Of a stretch of DNA of 64,000 nt, positions 11,440 to 24,100 are shown one piece after another; position 1 is the stretch's first letter, and every line of letters begins with the position of its first letter. The notes beneath the pieces were generated by a model, which was not told the origin of the DNA, made no database searches, and saw nothing but the letters and a program-made list of their open reading frames with translations. Position numbers and translations under genes: made by a program. The stretch spans positions 55,760,289-55,824,288 of the forward strand of contig NC_080043.1 in the NCBI RefSeq assembly GCF_012489685.1, in the 5' to 3' direction. Origin of the DNA: Lotus japonicus. Its lineage: Eukaryota; Streptophyta; Magnoliopsida; Fabales; Fabaceae.

Positions 11440-11745
11440 TAACTTGCGCCTGCTTCAGTATCCAACATTCTCAAAGCATAAGCTACCGCACATTCAATTT
11501 GAGACAAATGTTGCAGCTCAAGGACCTTAAGAGTTCTGATATGCTCCTGGTATTGAGACACTAATGGCTTCAAATGCTGCAGCACTTGGACCTTTTCCTC
11601 ATAATTAGAATACTGTGAGCTTTGGTATTTAAAAGCATTTTTAAAGGAATTTTTATCCTAGATCAACACTTCAATTTGTTCCTTTAGCATCAAATTTTCC
11701 TTCTGAAGAACATCAGCTACCTCAGCCCTTGCTCGTGCAGTGACT
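11440..11745 (-). pseudogene. Captured coiled-coil coding fragment, CUE-domain-protein-like
   Basis: The minus strand reads through about 100 codons with one internal stop: ARAEVADVLQKENLMLKEQI, then a segment containing VQVLQHLKPLVSQYQEHIRT, ending at a TAA near 11443. The heptad-rich sequence resembles the C-terminal coiled coil of plant 'ubiquitin system component Cue' proteins (QHLKQLVSQYQEQLRTLE type). The assignment is from memory and moderate. The internal stop and the lack of a start mark it as a captured pseudo-exon. Confidence 0.5.
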
Positions 11746-11845
11746 TAAAAACCCAGAAACAAAAATAAGAGAGAAGAAAGATTGAATCTTCAAGACCCAG
11801 ATCTTAAGAAAAACCCAATCTTTATCCTGGGAGCTGCGATTCAGG

Positions 11846-11950
11846 CATGCAACAAAGCATATTTGAAGTGATCTTCATTGTAGGGCTCCACTTGTGAAGG
11901 AAAAATTGAAGCTTTCTTCCCCATCCCTGTGAAATTAAGATAAAATGATG
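11846..11950 (-). pseudogene. Second exon-like piece in the Pack-MULE
   Basis: On the minus strand a splice-acceptor-like TTTCACAG precedes a short open stretch (GMGKKASIFPSQVEPYNEDH and a few more codons). The AG junction and gene-like codons suggest a captured exon of an unidentified gene. Confidence 0.3.
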
Positions 11951-12370
11951 GTGAAGCAAGTTGGGGATGATGGTTAGTCGAACGCAATGGTGGATGGCGG
12001 TGCTGTGTGCGGTTGCTTGATGCTGCCAAAAGAGGAGGGGGAAGATGGGTCCTTTTTCTTCGTCCTTGTGTGGTATGAACGAATTGAAATCCAAAGGAAG
12101 TTAGAAGCTCCAAGCTGCTGCTTATGCTTGTGTCTGTGTTATATTGGTTACATAATTCATTTCTGTTTTCCTCACAAATCAACAAATTTTGGGGATTATT
12201 CAGAGTGTTGAGGGATGTAGGACTAGGAAGGAAGGGGAGAGTGGGAGGGAGAAGGAGAGGAAGAGGTAGAGGTAAAGTCTAAAATAGCCTTAGTGCAATG
12301 TCTAAAATATCCCAGGTGCACCGGTGGACCAAAATAATAATGGTCCACCCCAGTGGGCACCTTAAGTATA

Positions 12371-13746
12371 ATCTCTTTTCAGACACGGATCCTCCGCAAT
12401 TGTAGACTTGTAGTGATGGTGCCATTGAATTTCATTTTGTTATTTATTTTGTTTAACTAAAAATGTATTTCAATGGTTCATATTGATTGATGCAGTTCAA
12501 AATCAAAAGTGTAGGGGATCTTAATCCCTCTTTCGCACTTGAGTCACCTATTTCTCTCTGTTTATCTTCTCTTTTTCTTTCTCTTTATCTCCTAAACCAA
12601 ACAACACATTAGAGGGAAAAGTTCAAGTACAGGTTTGAAAATTTAAGTGGTCGCATGTTGCATCTTTAAACGCGTGATCATATATTAAACTCACTCAGTC
12701 TGAATCACAGCTAAAGCAATGTGTTTTTAAGGATCGACATCAGAGAGAGACACTGTATGTTTCTTTTTCCATCCACACAGGAATTCATGAGAGTCCATGT
12801 GCACTCGTAATACTTTTGCGTTTTCATTCTGTTTCTGCTTCAAAGAAATAAAGAATCTTGCTCCTAAATAACCACAATTCAGAAGCAGCTGGTCTGTTTA
12901 TTTGATTGTATCGGGTGAATAAAATGACTTATGCACAAGCCTAAGGAAAATAAAGTAAAGATCAATATTCAATAGTGAATGGCAGGGAAGAACAGATTGG
13001 GCCACACAGTCACAGAGGGTGAGCAACCAGAAAAACATCTAATCATCAACCTATCAATACGCCATGCGTCCCCTTTTGCCCAACAAATTGTTGCAATTAT
13101 TCTCCCATAGTTTTAGAGACTACGGTATTCATGCTGGTTTGCTGCAATGACTAATCTCTAGCTACAATGTGATCACGTCACTAAATGGTTGACTATGAAA
13201 TGTGCTTTATTTCCACTAGAAAGGATTTAACCTTCGATCTCATAGTAAAATGACGAAATGTACAACCATTACAGCACACTTCTTGCTTCAATCTATCATA
13301 GAATGCCTGATATATAAAATAGTGAAAGTTAATAGATAGAAGTCAGTAATGGACAATGGTTAAGGAGGATATGCAGCTTTAACATATTCCCTTCAAATGC
13401 CTGATCTAAATGCCCAGAATTCAAGAATTGAATGTGATGACAGGAAACATTAAAATCTCGAGGAGTAATGCTTGATTTATTTAATTTAATGCAAGTGCTT
13501 TATGGACACGTTATTAAAATTGACCAAGCTAGCACATTGAAAACATGAAAAGTGTACTAGAATAAACAGGGCCCAATGTGGAGCAATTATGTGACAATAA
13601 TGGAGTTAGTTGTTATCCTTAAAACTTTGTTGATTCCACAAGTCGTGATTGTAACTTGTAATCATGTCACAGCAAAGATGAGGAATTGAGGACAACTTAT
13701 TGATCCCAACAAATGGAAGAAAAAAGACAACAAGAAAAATTTGATA
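12371..13746. other. Intergenic
   Basis: About 1.4 kb of AT-rich DNA. No gene, RNA or clear repeat recognised. Confidence 0.45.
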
Positions 13747-14015
13747 CTCCTTCCGTTTCAATATAACTGTCCACTTAGTGAAGATGCACACAAATTAAGA
13801 ATGCAATAAATTTTGTTAACTTTTTAAAACATTATATGTATTTTCCTATTTTACCCTTTAAAATGCATTATTATCTCTCATCATTTATTTTCCTTAATTA
13901 TAGGGGCATTATATAGAAAAACACATATTAACGTTTCATTGAAATTATAAGTGGACAATTATTATGAAACAAATTTTTTCTCTCTAAATGGACAGTTATT
14001 CATAAACGAAGGGAG
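13747..14015. mobile_element. Stowaway-type MITE
   Basis: A 269-bp element with ends CTCCTTCCGTTTCA...AACGAAGGGAG and an inner inverted ACTGTCC/GGACAGT block. It is flanked by the TA dinucleotide duplication typical of Tc1/mariner-derived Stowaway MITEs. AT-rich and non-coding. Confidence 0.85.
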
Positions 14016-14017
14016 TA

Positions 14018-15055
14018 CAATTTTGAAAATCCAATCAATCACACAATATTTCCGAAAGGACTGCCCTCGACTTTGCAATTTGCGTAGTGTGTGTTTGAAA
14101 ACCGAGTAGGTCCACGTTTGTGGTGGAGTGAATCGAGTGATTCGGAAGAAGCTACTAGAAATAGCTTTTGTGAGGTGAAAAGTGATTACAGAATTAGAAG
14201 TGGGTCTAAACATGTTGGTTGTGTGTGTTTGGAGACTCATCATTTTTTCCACGTAATAGAAAAAGCAAGTAGGAGCAGTTTTTATGGAGAGAGAATCGAT
14301 TTTTGGAGATTTAACCATGAATATTGTTAAAAGAAATCTACAAGAACTGAGTATATTGCTTTGCCATAGAACCCTAAAATGAACATGTTTTATAAGGTAG
14401 GGGTGGCATCTGATCACAATGAATGTGGTGGAATCATGAGATTACATGAAGTGGGGGATGAGTATAACGTATTCTACATTTATGAGGAAATAAAATTGGT
14501 GGATCCTATTGACTACGCTAACGGGAGGCTGACTAGGCACGCCACAAGCACGTCTAGAGAGGAATTTTGGTCGAGCTAATCTTCAGACCTGGTTGTGAGA
14601 AGGACGGTTGAAAATGAAATTTCCTCAGCGGTCCAAACACAAACATGTTTGTAATGCAACTTTTTCTCGGCTAGTACTCTTATATCCTTTCTAATTTAGA
14701 GAGTTCTGGTGTCATTTGATTATCAATACTAAAATCTTAGTAATAAAAAATGCTACAAACACACACTTTCAATGTTCATTTCAAAATTTGATACTATTAT
14801 CTTTCATGGCATACCATTTATTACACTAAAGCAACCACTTATTAGTCAACTGCTAGAGAGGGCAATAATGGTATGGAAAAGTTTTCCTTTTTCCCTCCCC
14901 TACTCCATGAAGTTCAAAATTAAAAGCAAGTTTGGTTGGTACTTAAATTGGTTTCATTGGGAAGGTCTTTCTCCCAACACTTTCATCCTTAATTAGTTCT
15001 CTCTTCATTCTCCACTACTTAGCAAGAAGTTGCTCCAAACTCAGAAATCACTGCC
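14018..15055. other. Intergenic, upstream of the HMA gene
   Basis: Includes a possible old hAT-like foldback (TGTGTTTGAAAACC near 14088 and GGTCCAAACACAAAC near 14632) and the upstream and 5' UTR region of the gene at 15056. No clear TATA box was picked out. Confidence 0.4.
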
Positions 15056-16134
15056 ATGAAAGGAATGGATCTGTTCTGTTCTTCATCTGCTTCCACAGCA
15101 GTAAACTCCAGCACATACCATCGTTCCGTGGCACGTAAAAGCACCAAAAGGCATGGCAGTGTTAGAAGGAAAAGCCAACTTCATGTCCCTTGTTCATCCA
15201 AATTACCCATCAATCCTAAGCCTCACCATGAGAAGCAAAGAAAAAGCTCAACAGATAAGCAAAACAGTGACATAAGTAGAAAAAACTCAGTGACTAAGTA
15301 TCTCCTCAGTGACATACCCTTCATTGATTGGGTGTCTGAGTCTGTTAAAATCTCAGCAATGGTTCCTACTCAAGTAACTCAACCTTCACACAAGCCCACC
15401 CAAGACCAGGTACTTAAGAGAAACATACTAATTTCAAGTTCTTTTTTTTTCTCAAAAAAAAAAATTAAAAGCTTGCTTTCTAAGTTAAATACAATCATGT
15501 TTGGATATGGTCTAGAGATCACTTATTGGAGCTTATCTACTAGGAAAAAGCACTTAAAAAATTCCAATAAGTGCTTTTTGCTCCACACCCAAATAGTCTT
15601 AATGATGATGAATGGCAACTTCAATCTGTTTTGTTTTGAAATCTTAAACAGGTTGTGGTTTTGAGGGTGTCATTGCACTGCAAGGCCTGTGTAGGGAAAG
15701 TTAGGAAGCACATTTCAAAAATGGAAGGTCAGTTTATCTTATAGCTATAACTTCCACATTCTTGAGCTGCTAAAATTTTAAAAACCAAACTTGATGGTAA
15801 GTGGTAATCATATGTATCAATATTCCATATATTGTAATATATCAATGCAGGGTTTGATTTGTGGGTTTTCTGGGTTTTCCACTAATTAGGAGTGTTAAAT
15901 TTCATGTTGATGCAAGTAAATTATGCAATTGACAAATTATGTGCAGGAGTAACATCATTCAGTATAGATATGGAGGCAAAGAAAGTAACAATCATCGGTC
16001 GCGTGACGCCATCCGTGGTTCTGGCAAGTGTCTCCAAGGTGAAGAATGCACAGCTGTGGCCATCTCCAATATCATCATGTCCATCATTGCCTTCACCTAT
16101 CCCAACATCTAGATTGGTCAACATGAGTTATTAA
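15056..16134 (+). CDS. Heavy-metal-associated (HMA) domain protein, NaKR-like
   Basis: Three exons, 15056-15409, 15652-15727 and 15947-16134, joined at GT-AG junctions, give 205 residues. The basic, serine-rich N-terminal half (about 1-118, exon 1) is probably disordered. An HMA fold follows (about 119-180) with the metal-binding CxxC as C128-K-A-C131 in VSLHCKACVGKVRKHISKME, then the typical VTSFSIDMEAKKVTI and SKVKNAQLW blocks. This matches the SODIUM POTASSIUM ROOT DEFECTIVE (NaKR) group, phloem-associated metallochaperone-like proteins; Arabidopsis members are somewhat longer. The start is the first ATG of the open exon, with a good CCATGA context. Intron 1 contains a small dyad (AAGCACTT...AAGTGCTT). 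The transcribed unit is isolated, with no neighbour within 1 kb. Family membership is firm; the exact orthologue is not. Confidence 0.88.
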
Positions 16135-17389
16135 TTAGCATAACTTCTTGAAATCCCAATTCTTCCCCAGCACCACCTCCTTTTATCTGTCTTGTTTTCT
16201 GTTGTTTGGTACAACTATGCCGAAGTGAATGTGTTTGTTGATTAGAAATGTGATGACCTATCAAGCTTGTAATGTTTGCAGATTAAAAAATCTCCCCTAT
16301 TAGATGAGTGAATGGAATGCAGCTTTTTCTTGTCGTTTAGTGTTTATTTATTACTGAAGTAGAATTGGTTGTTCATAGCATATTTGGATCAACTTCTTTT
16401 TCATCAGAATCAATTCTGAAACACAGAAGTTACTCACTGAAGCTTCTTCCCAGAATTGATTCTCGCTTCAAAATTAATTGTAAAAGGCCCTGTGTGCCCA
16501 TATTCTGACTTCTTAAAAAGTTAGGCTATATCAATTGTTCATGTTTGGAACAAATTATCAACCTAATAAACTTATGATTGAAAATTTGCCTTTGGATAAA
16601 ATTTGGAAATTCTAAACAGGTAACCAGAAAGACAAACTTTTTATAAATTCTTAACATGGCTCGCTGGAACATCATAGCTGCAATTTTTAGATGACAGCAT
16701 GTGGTTGCACACGGTAATGCATGTGAATTAGTACTCAGTGGTAGTGGACAGCATCACAGCACTCCAGGCCAGGCTGGTTTGGGACACATTCTTCAGCAAA
16801 CTTTTCCTATTTTCTTTTCTCCAAGCTCAATGCTTTATGTTCATCCAACCCTGGTGGTGGGTCATGATCCACAAAGGCTAATTTTTCTGATCTTTATCAC
16901 AGTCACAATCCAGAATAGAACTTACCCTTAGTTTCCACGAAAATCAAAGTCAATACTCAACATTTATGCCAATGCCACCATTATTTATCATTTTATTTAC
17001 ATAAACATGGTGGGGAAAGGTCCATCCTAGCTCTCACAAATGAAGAGTTACTATATATTGTAGGGCATTAAGGCTACTTCAATTGTTTCAGAAGGTCCAT
17101 GCAGTGTCAATCAAGCGGACAGGTCCTTATGTTGCTGGCTTCTTTTTGCTCCTTCAGGTCAATGTCGTACCTCCCCATCCACAGAGGGCCACGGTAATGA
17201 GCAGAGTGCACTTTATTATTGGTGGTCCAGTTCAAATTTGCTGGTAGTGGGGCTGATTCACTCCTCGCTTTTCATTTTCTTTTTTCTTTATTTTGGAATT
17301 CGAGTTAGTGCATGTTTAAAAATATTAATACCATTGATTCTAAAACAGAAGAAACATTTGAGATAGCTTATGAGTGTCAGAATTGAATC
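16135..17389. other. Intergenic, 3' of the HMA gene
   Basis: Contains the 3' UTR of the HMA gene and a small MITE-like inverted piece around 16395-16470 (AGAATCAATTCTGA and CAGAATTGATTCT). No gene recognised. Confidence 0.4.
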
Positions 17390-17954
17390 TGAGTAAATAT
17401 AAGCGTGGAAGTAAAGAGAATTCTGTCCATTAACTTCATGATTTGTTTAACTCACAATCCTCATAAGCCCGTTTGGTAGCTTAATTTCTTTGTTTTAGTG
17501 ACTGGAGAAAGAAAATCTCAGAACAGGTGAAAAGTGAATTTATATACACCTATGACTATGAACGGATTCTTAACATCAACTGGTTCACCTCACCACATTA
17601 ATATCAAATGATAAAATTTGTTCGGAACTCTCTATTGAAATCTGCAAAAAGGTTTAGAACTTGTGAAATCATGATGGAAGTGAAAATGGAGTGAGATAGA
17701 AAAGTATTGACTCTGATCATTCTTTCTTTTATTGCGTTGAAAATCATTTAGTTTGCTGCTACTATAAAAGTGACCGAACTTTTTTATGTAACGTGTTATG
17801 AAATGCACTTCAGTTTCCATCTTCCCATGCTTATGATCAACTAAATATCTTTATTTTGATCAACTAAGCTCAAATGCATTAGCAAACATTCACCAAACAT
17901 CTAAAGTTCCAAAAAGTGTAAGAATAAGAGCGGGTTAACCAAAATTCAAATTCC

Positions 17955-17960
17955 TTTATT
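17955..17960 (-). terminator. Poly(A) signal of cupin copy 1
   Basis: AATAAA on the minus strand, about 130 bp past the stop codon; copy 2 has the equivalent signal at 32791-32796. Confidence 0.6.
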
Positions 17961-18089
17961 GATAAAATGAAATATACTTTAGCATTTTAAACTTCAAAAC
18001 GAAAAACAAAAAAAAAACTTAAGCATAGTAACTCCCCTAATTACTCAACCCTAACATTTCCACTACTAGCTTTTTAAGGTATTTGAATT

Positions 18090-20146
18090 CTACTTTGGTG
18101 GAGGGAAGAAAATGGCATCAGCGGTCCTCTTTGAACGGAAGAGTTGCTCAACGCCTGAATCTACATTGAATGCAGCCTGCAGAACCGTAGGTGACAAAGC
18201 CTTCCACACTGAAGAACTTCCAGCCAAGTGGGTAAATATAGGACTGCAAAAGAATAAGAATCATAAGTATATAGAAAAAACATCAATACATGCTATCATA
18301 TAGAGAACAAGTCAAAGGCTAGCTATGCTAACTGATATAACCCCCACCCCATTAACAATCAAATATATACCTATCAGTTGTTAAAATGTACATGTCCTGC
18401 AGAGTGCAGAATAGTTATTCACTACTGAATTACCAATTTGCAACCAAGTAAATAGCCCTAGCAAGCGAAACAGCAGTTTTCATTTATAATGAGTTCTGTT
18501 AACCCATCCCTGATGAGTAACTATTAGAGACAAAATATTGAAGATAATACAAAAATTATTGAGACAAATTATCTAATCTACTTAAGCAACAAATAGAATA
18601 ATATCAAACAAATAATTACTTCATGTAATCGGTTGTAAAATAACAAATGCATAATATTCACTTGCATTGACAATAAGGTAAAAAGAAGGAAGTACGACTT
18701 ACTTGGGGGTGGAGATGATAGAGAACCACTCCAATCCCTCAGGATCAGCAATCTTGGAGACCACATAAAACCTAGGCACAATGAACAAATTACCAGCTTT
18801 CACAGTTGTCTCCAAAACCCTCTTGCCATCAACACCAACCACCTGAACCCTGCCACTGCCCCTGACAATATAAGTAACCTGCAAAGCAGAGTCACAAGAG
18901 AATCCTGGAGAACACATGGCTCCACCATCCAACCTCACAAGGTCAGCTCCGAGTCCAACCTCACCAACCAATGGAAGATTCTTGGTGTTCAACACCACAA
19001 CCCTTCCACCATCCTTGATGTCAACATCCAGTGCAGCCTCTAGACAGTTCAAGGCCATGCCATCCCGATGATCGGGTTTAGGTTCAGGAATGGTGATATT
19101 ACCTTCCAGCTTCACAATGCCTTTGGCTGATTGATTTCCAACAAGGGTTTTGACCTCATTCTCTTTCAAGTCCCAAGCTCTCCCCACAAACTCAGTTGAA
19201 AAGCCTGTGAAGATTCCATTGGAACCAGTCAGATAAAAGTCAGTGAACTCACCAGCCTTGTGAGCCTTTGAAGTGTCTCCCAGGAACAGAACAACCAACT
19301 CAGTGTCTTCCTTGTTATACCACCATGTCACAACACCAAAGGGAAGCGCCAAGGCATCACCTTTCTTGATTGCAACAACCTTCTCTTCTGATTCAGGGAG
19401 TACAATTCCAACAACTCCAGTTCCTGGATCAAGTTCACAACAAATAACCAATTTAACAACACAAATTAATAATCAATACATGATAAAAACATATATATAA
19501 TTATATGATCTTCTCTCGAAATCAAGCTATTGCATAAGTGTGATTTCATACGAGTAACACGAAATTCGATTGATAAACCCTCAGTTGAAAGGTAAGAAAC
19601 CCCTTGGAGATCGCAATAACCAATTTAACAACATATATTACTAATCAATGCATGATAAAAAAAATATAATTATATGATTTTCACAGGGAATCAAGCTCTT
19701 GCATTGCATGAGTGTGAATTCATACGAGTAACATGAAATTCGACTTAACAGCATAAATTAATAATCAATCCATAGTACAATTCAATTCCTGGATCAAGTT
19801 CACAATAGATAACCAATTTAACAGAATCAATGCATAAGAAAAAAATACAATTATTTGATTTTCAGGAAATTAAGGCATTGCATGAGTGTGATTTCATACG
19901 ATTAACGTGCAATTGAGTTCAGAAACCCTGAATTGAAAGGGGAGAAGTACCTTGGAGAACATAAGCGACTTTGGATGAATCAGAGTAACGAGGAAGCGCG
20001 AAACCGTTCTTCTGGAGAGCGAGCTTGGAGGCACCTATGTTGCCTTCGCGTAGCATGGGGAGTTCAGAAGGGGACCAGGCGTGGTAAGAGCCACCATTGC
20101 CGCCGTAAAGCTTCTTGGCCAGTTGGGGAGAAAGATCAATCGCCAT
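18090..20146 (-). CDS. Two-domain (bicupin) legumin-like cupin protein, copy 1
   Basis: Exons on the minus strand are 20146-19951, 19423-18703 and 18243-18090. They join at GT-AG sites to give 356 residues, the length of the Arabidopsis homologues At1g07750/At2g28680 (RmlC-like cupins, annotated 'glutelin type-A 3-like'). The N-terminal cupin barrel spans roughly 35-165 (KKGDALALPFGVVTWWYN about 85-102) and the C-terminal barrel roughly 190-330 (VTYIVRGSGRVQVVG about 248-262, GNLFIVPRFYVV about 276-287). There is no signal peptide, so it is probably cytosolic rather than a vacuolar storage globulin; the molecular function of this group is not established. The encoded protein is identical to copy 2. 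The start is the ATG at 20146, 125 bp downstream of a TATA box. Confidence 0.93.
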
Positions 20147-20270
20147 CGTTTTCTGTTTTCTTTCCTTTTCTCGAAGATTCTCACTTGCCAAACAGCGAAA
20201 GACTGAAGAAATTTTGACTACTTTGGATGATAGTGATAGTGCGTGAAAGAAAAGCGAAGATGAATTGCGG

Positions 20271-20278
20271 TATTTATA
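20271..20278 (-). promoter_or_regulatory. TATA box of cupin copy 1
   Basis: TATAAATA on the minus strand, about 125 bp upstream of the start codon, conserved in position with 30472-30479 although the surrounding promoter sequence has diverged. Confidence 0.75.
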
Positions 20279-21190
20279 GGGTTATAGGGAGGGAAGGAGA
20301 TAGCTTCCTAACGGAACTGAAATTCTAGTGAAATGTGGATTAAGATAATCTGAATTGTGTTTTTTGTTATCCAAATATGATATTACTTATCTAAGAAAAT
20401 TTTAAAAATGGCAACATTAATATATCAATATTATTCATAAAATTATTTTTTATTTGTCAGATACAAGTAAAATGTTCTGAATCACAAAAGTCTCTTTAAG
20501 TAGTTAATTATTTATTGTTGAAATTTGTTTATAAATTCAATAAAATTGAAAAAAAATAGTAAACTGTTTTTTTTTATAGATTTTGGGATAAGAATTCAGA
20601 TATAAGATATTTTCCAAGTTGTAAAAAAAGATTAGGATAAGATGGTACAAAACAAGATAATTTAAAGTGATAAATAATTTTAAATTAGAGTTATTAATTT
20701 AACTAAATAAGATAAAAAAACAATTTCATCTAATTAAATCCAAATAACATAAACGGCTTAGTGTTATTAATCTACCTTTTTTTTTTTAATAATTTTTCTA
20801 TCTTTATCTTACTCTTTTTTTTGTCATGATCTTTTTTTTTTGTTACATTTTTTTTTGACATGATCTTTATCTTACTCTTGTAATTAGAGAATATTCATTG
20901 TAAAATAAATTATCTTATCCTTATTTTTTTAGTTTAAACAACAGGTTATCACCTACTGAACTAATCTGCTTGAATTAGAATAATATCAAGTGAGTTAATT
21001 TACAAGTTTAGTAGTTATTTTTCCTTATCTGATCTTATATCTAATATACTCTATTAAAATTTGAATGTTAACTTTAATAAGTGGGAATTTCACTCTCTAT
21101 TTTATAAAGCAAGAGAGACTCAAGGAAAAAAAAAAAAAAAGAGAGACTCAAACCCAAAACATATTTTAAGCTAGCAATTTCGAGTCTGTT

Positions 21191-21322
21191 TGATTGAGAA
21201 CTGTTTTTAAAAGAAGAAAAAAAACTTGTTTGATAATATTTATTTGAAAATAGTTTTGAGATGAGAAAACAATAAAAACTATTTAATAGCGGTTTTAGAT
21301 TTTTGTCGTATTGCTTTAGTCA
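21191..21322. other. Start of the inter-arm spacer
   Basis: AT-rich DNA between the left arm and the Helitron. Contains a TAGCGGTTTTAGA...GTCGTA motif echoed on the far side of the Helitron at 27000-27070. Confidence 0.4.
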
Positions 21323-23341
21323 TCTATATCTATATATATATATATGAAAATAAGGTTTTCTTCTAGAAGACCAATGCCACATGTCCCTTCCTAAATGATT
21401 CATTTTCCCTCCAAAACAAAAAAAAACTCATTTCCACTTTTTTTGTCACATTAATTGCTATGTTCAATAATACCCATGACAACATACACACTAAATTAAT
21501 AATTTTGAAAAAGAGTTTATAAAAATATAAACTTAAAGAAATTTATTTTGAAACCGGTAACTTCATTTTTTTTTACACTTAGAAGTAAAAAAAATTAAGA
21601 ATAAAACATCAATATTACTTATGAAAACTATATGGTAAGGATATTAGTTCTTTTTCTAATTAAATTTTTAATTTTGGTACTCCCACGTTTTTTATTTCAT
21701 ATGATCATCTCGGCAAATTTCAAAAAAACAGCATATGATCATCTCTCACCATATTTAATATCCTCTACTATTATAAAATTTCATATTTTTAAAGTAAAAT
21801 TTACTTGAAATTATTTTTAAATATATCAAATATTATAGGAAAAATAAGAAATTCGAAAATATCAACATATAAATATGATGTAATTTATTTAAATTAAGTT
21901 ATAAATATTAAATAATTTATATAAGTAAATTTTTTAAAATTTAAATTCAAATTAGTCAATTAAGGAATATAAAGAGCAATCAATCTCAAATAATTATTAC
22001 TACATTTATGACTCTTATTCTTACAATGATATATCTGCATATATTGGTCAAAAAATTATTAATGCCCCGTATTCAAGTTCTCTACTTCTACTTTCAAAAA
22101 AAAAAGTCATCTACTTTGCATATTTAAATTATTTAGTTAATTTTATAAATACTTTAAACATTTAAATTAGCAAGTGTTTCAAATTCAAATAATTTATTTA
22201 GCACAATCAATTTTGTGATTCAATTATAAAATATACACTTTTAAATGTTTTCCATTATTCAGTTATATCAACTCCTAATCATTCCATGGAATGAAAAAAA
22301 ACTCTTAATAATTCCTTATTTAGTTATTCTAATTAATACAGTATAATATAATAATAAATCAAATCAGACTATATTTTTTGTTAGCAATTAAAACACACTA
22401 ATTTAAATTGTAATTCTTATATGTTTACTATTAATTATAAACGCAAGACCTTCTTATTCGTTGTAACTCACGATTCTTCGTTATTTTTACTCATTCATGT
22501 TTATCTTTGGTATCATTAAGGAGTTTGTTTAGATGCAATAACAATTTCTTAAAGGTATATTCTTTTTCACTCACGTTCTCTTCCCCCATCATTCACTCTA
22601 CCGTACTTATGTTCGCTCATTTCCTTTTGCTCCATCATATTTTCTTTCAAGGTTAGTTTCATTCATATGCAGGGTTAATTTTCTATAGGTACTTTTAAAA
22701 TGGTTTTTTTTTTGGATAATATACCCTTAAAATTAGTGCCATACAAATTTTTCCTCTTTAATGTTTCTTCTAGGTAGCAGATGCTTCATAATAATTAACT
22801 AGATGCTTTGAAGAAAGTGATTCTTTCCTTCAGAGTTGATTTTAAAAGCTACGTTTTCCAAATAATAATTTATCTATATCTATATTTATATAAATATGAA
22901 AAGAATGTAAGAAAGTTTTATTCTAGAAGACCTATGCCATATGTATCCTCTTAAGTAATTTATTTTCCCACGAAAACAAAAAAAATGATTTCAACTTTTT
23001 TTATCTCATGAATTGCTAAATTTAATAATATTATGGCCACATACACAATACATAAATAATTTTAAAAAATGCTTATAAAAAAATAATATATCAACAAAAG
23101 TAAATTGCTACATACCAGTAACCACATTAATTTTATTTTTTGTTACACTCAAATGTAAATTAGTTTTTTAAGAATAAAACATAGGTAATACTTATAAAAA
23201 CTATCAAAGTAAGGATATAAATTCCAAATAATATTATTTTCACCCCGTCCAAATTTTCGAAAAGATGATACAATACATGAACATCTCTGAACCTATTTCA
23301 TTTCATCCATTATAAAAAATTCCACCTTAGATATAATTTTT

Positions 23342-23535
23342 GAGTTTAATGGATATGCACTGACAGTGTAAAATAGTTTTACACAGACATCCAATTGAAT
23401 TCTGCCAAATCAGAAAATATATTATTCTTTTAATTAAAATTAAAGTCAAATATAATTATCTCTCCTATGTGGCATGCTTTGATTGGATGACTGTGTAAAA
23501 CTATTTTACACTGTCAGTGCATATCCATTAAACTC
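23342..23535. mobile_element. Mutator-type MITE, 9-bp duplication
   Basis: A 194-bp foldback with near-perfect TIRs starting GAGTTTAATGGATATGCACT, flanked by the perfect 9-bp duplication ATAATTTTT (23333-23341 and 23536-23544). Its inner TIR is shared with the MITE at 1418-1621. Confidence 0.9.
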
Positions 23536-24100
23536 ATAATTTTTTTGAAAATAATCAATTCTGATTATAAAAAAAATCAATTTTTATTTTTCCTTAAATT
23601 CTTTTTTAAGATATATCAGATATTAAAAAAATATTATAAATTTGAAAATACGATTCATAAAAATAATTGGAATCCTTTTTATTTTTAATTTTTTTTTTGG
23701 AAAAGCCATATATATATTAAAAGGGGCAAAGCCCAAAAGAGTTCCAGCAACAAAGAAGACACCAAGCAAAAAAAAAAACTAAAATCAATGTATATTGGAT
23801 CTTTTAATTTTTAGTTATAAAATTCATTTATCTGTTTTCCCTTAATATTATGGTTAAAATGATTTTAAAATATAAATTAATTTTTTATGAAATTCGAAGT
23901 TCCTTTAATACTAGATTAATTATAAAATTGTAACCAAAAAAAGATTAATTATAAAATGTGTGCGATGAGCAAATGAATTTTTGAAAATAAAATAAATATT
24001 GAATTTTTAATTTTCAGCATCATTAATTTTTTATTTTGAATTTTTCGAAAATTTTCCAATTGCATATATACTTCCTATTTTAGTTACTACAAATTTTATT

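Larger units (their letters stand above)
11266..12361. mobile_element. Pack-MULE with perfect 9-bp target duplication
   Basis: Terminal inverted repeats begin GGTGCCCACT and continue with inverted TCCACCGGTGCACC blocks about 50 bp in. They are flanked by the perfect 9-bp duplication TTAAGTATA (11257-11265 and 12362-12370), which is diagnostic of Mutator-like transposition. The 1.1-kb interior lacks transposase but carries exon-like DNA on the minus strand (11440-11745 and about 11850-11950). Same TIR family as the element at 1933-8839. Confidence 0.85.
17390..21190. repeat. Left arm of a large inverted duplication
   Basis: The reverse complement of this stretch aligns in order with 29400-32879 and then with 60061-60610. 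Inside the cupin gene (18087-20203) I found no difference from the other arm in the parts compared, and coordinates of the two arms sum to a constant 50744, so there are no net indels. Outside the gene the arms are recognisable but diverged by substitutions and indels. The right arm is additionally interrupted by a MITE at 29492 and by the 27-kb block. Confidence 0.9.
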
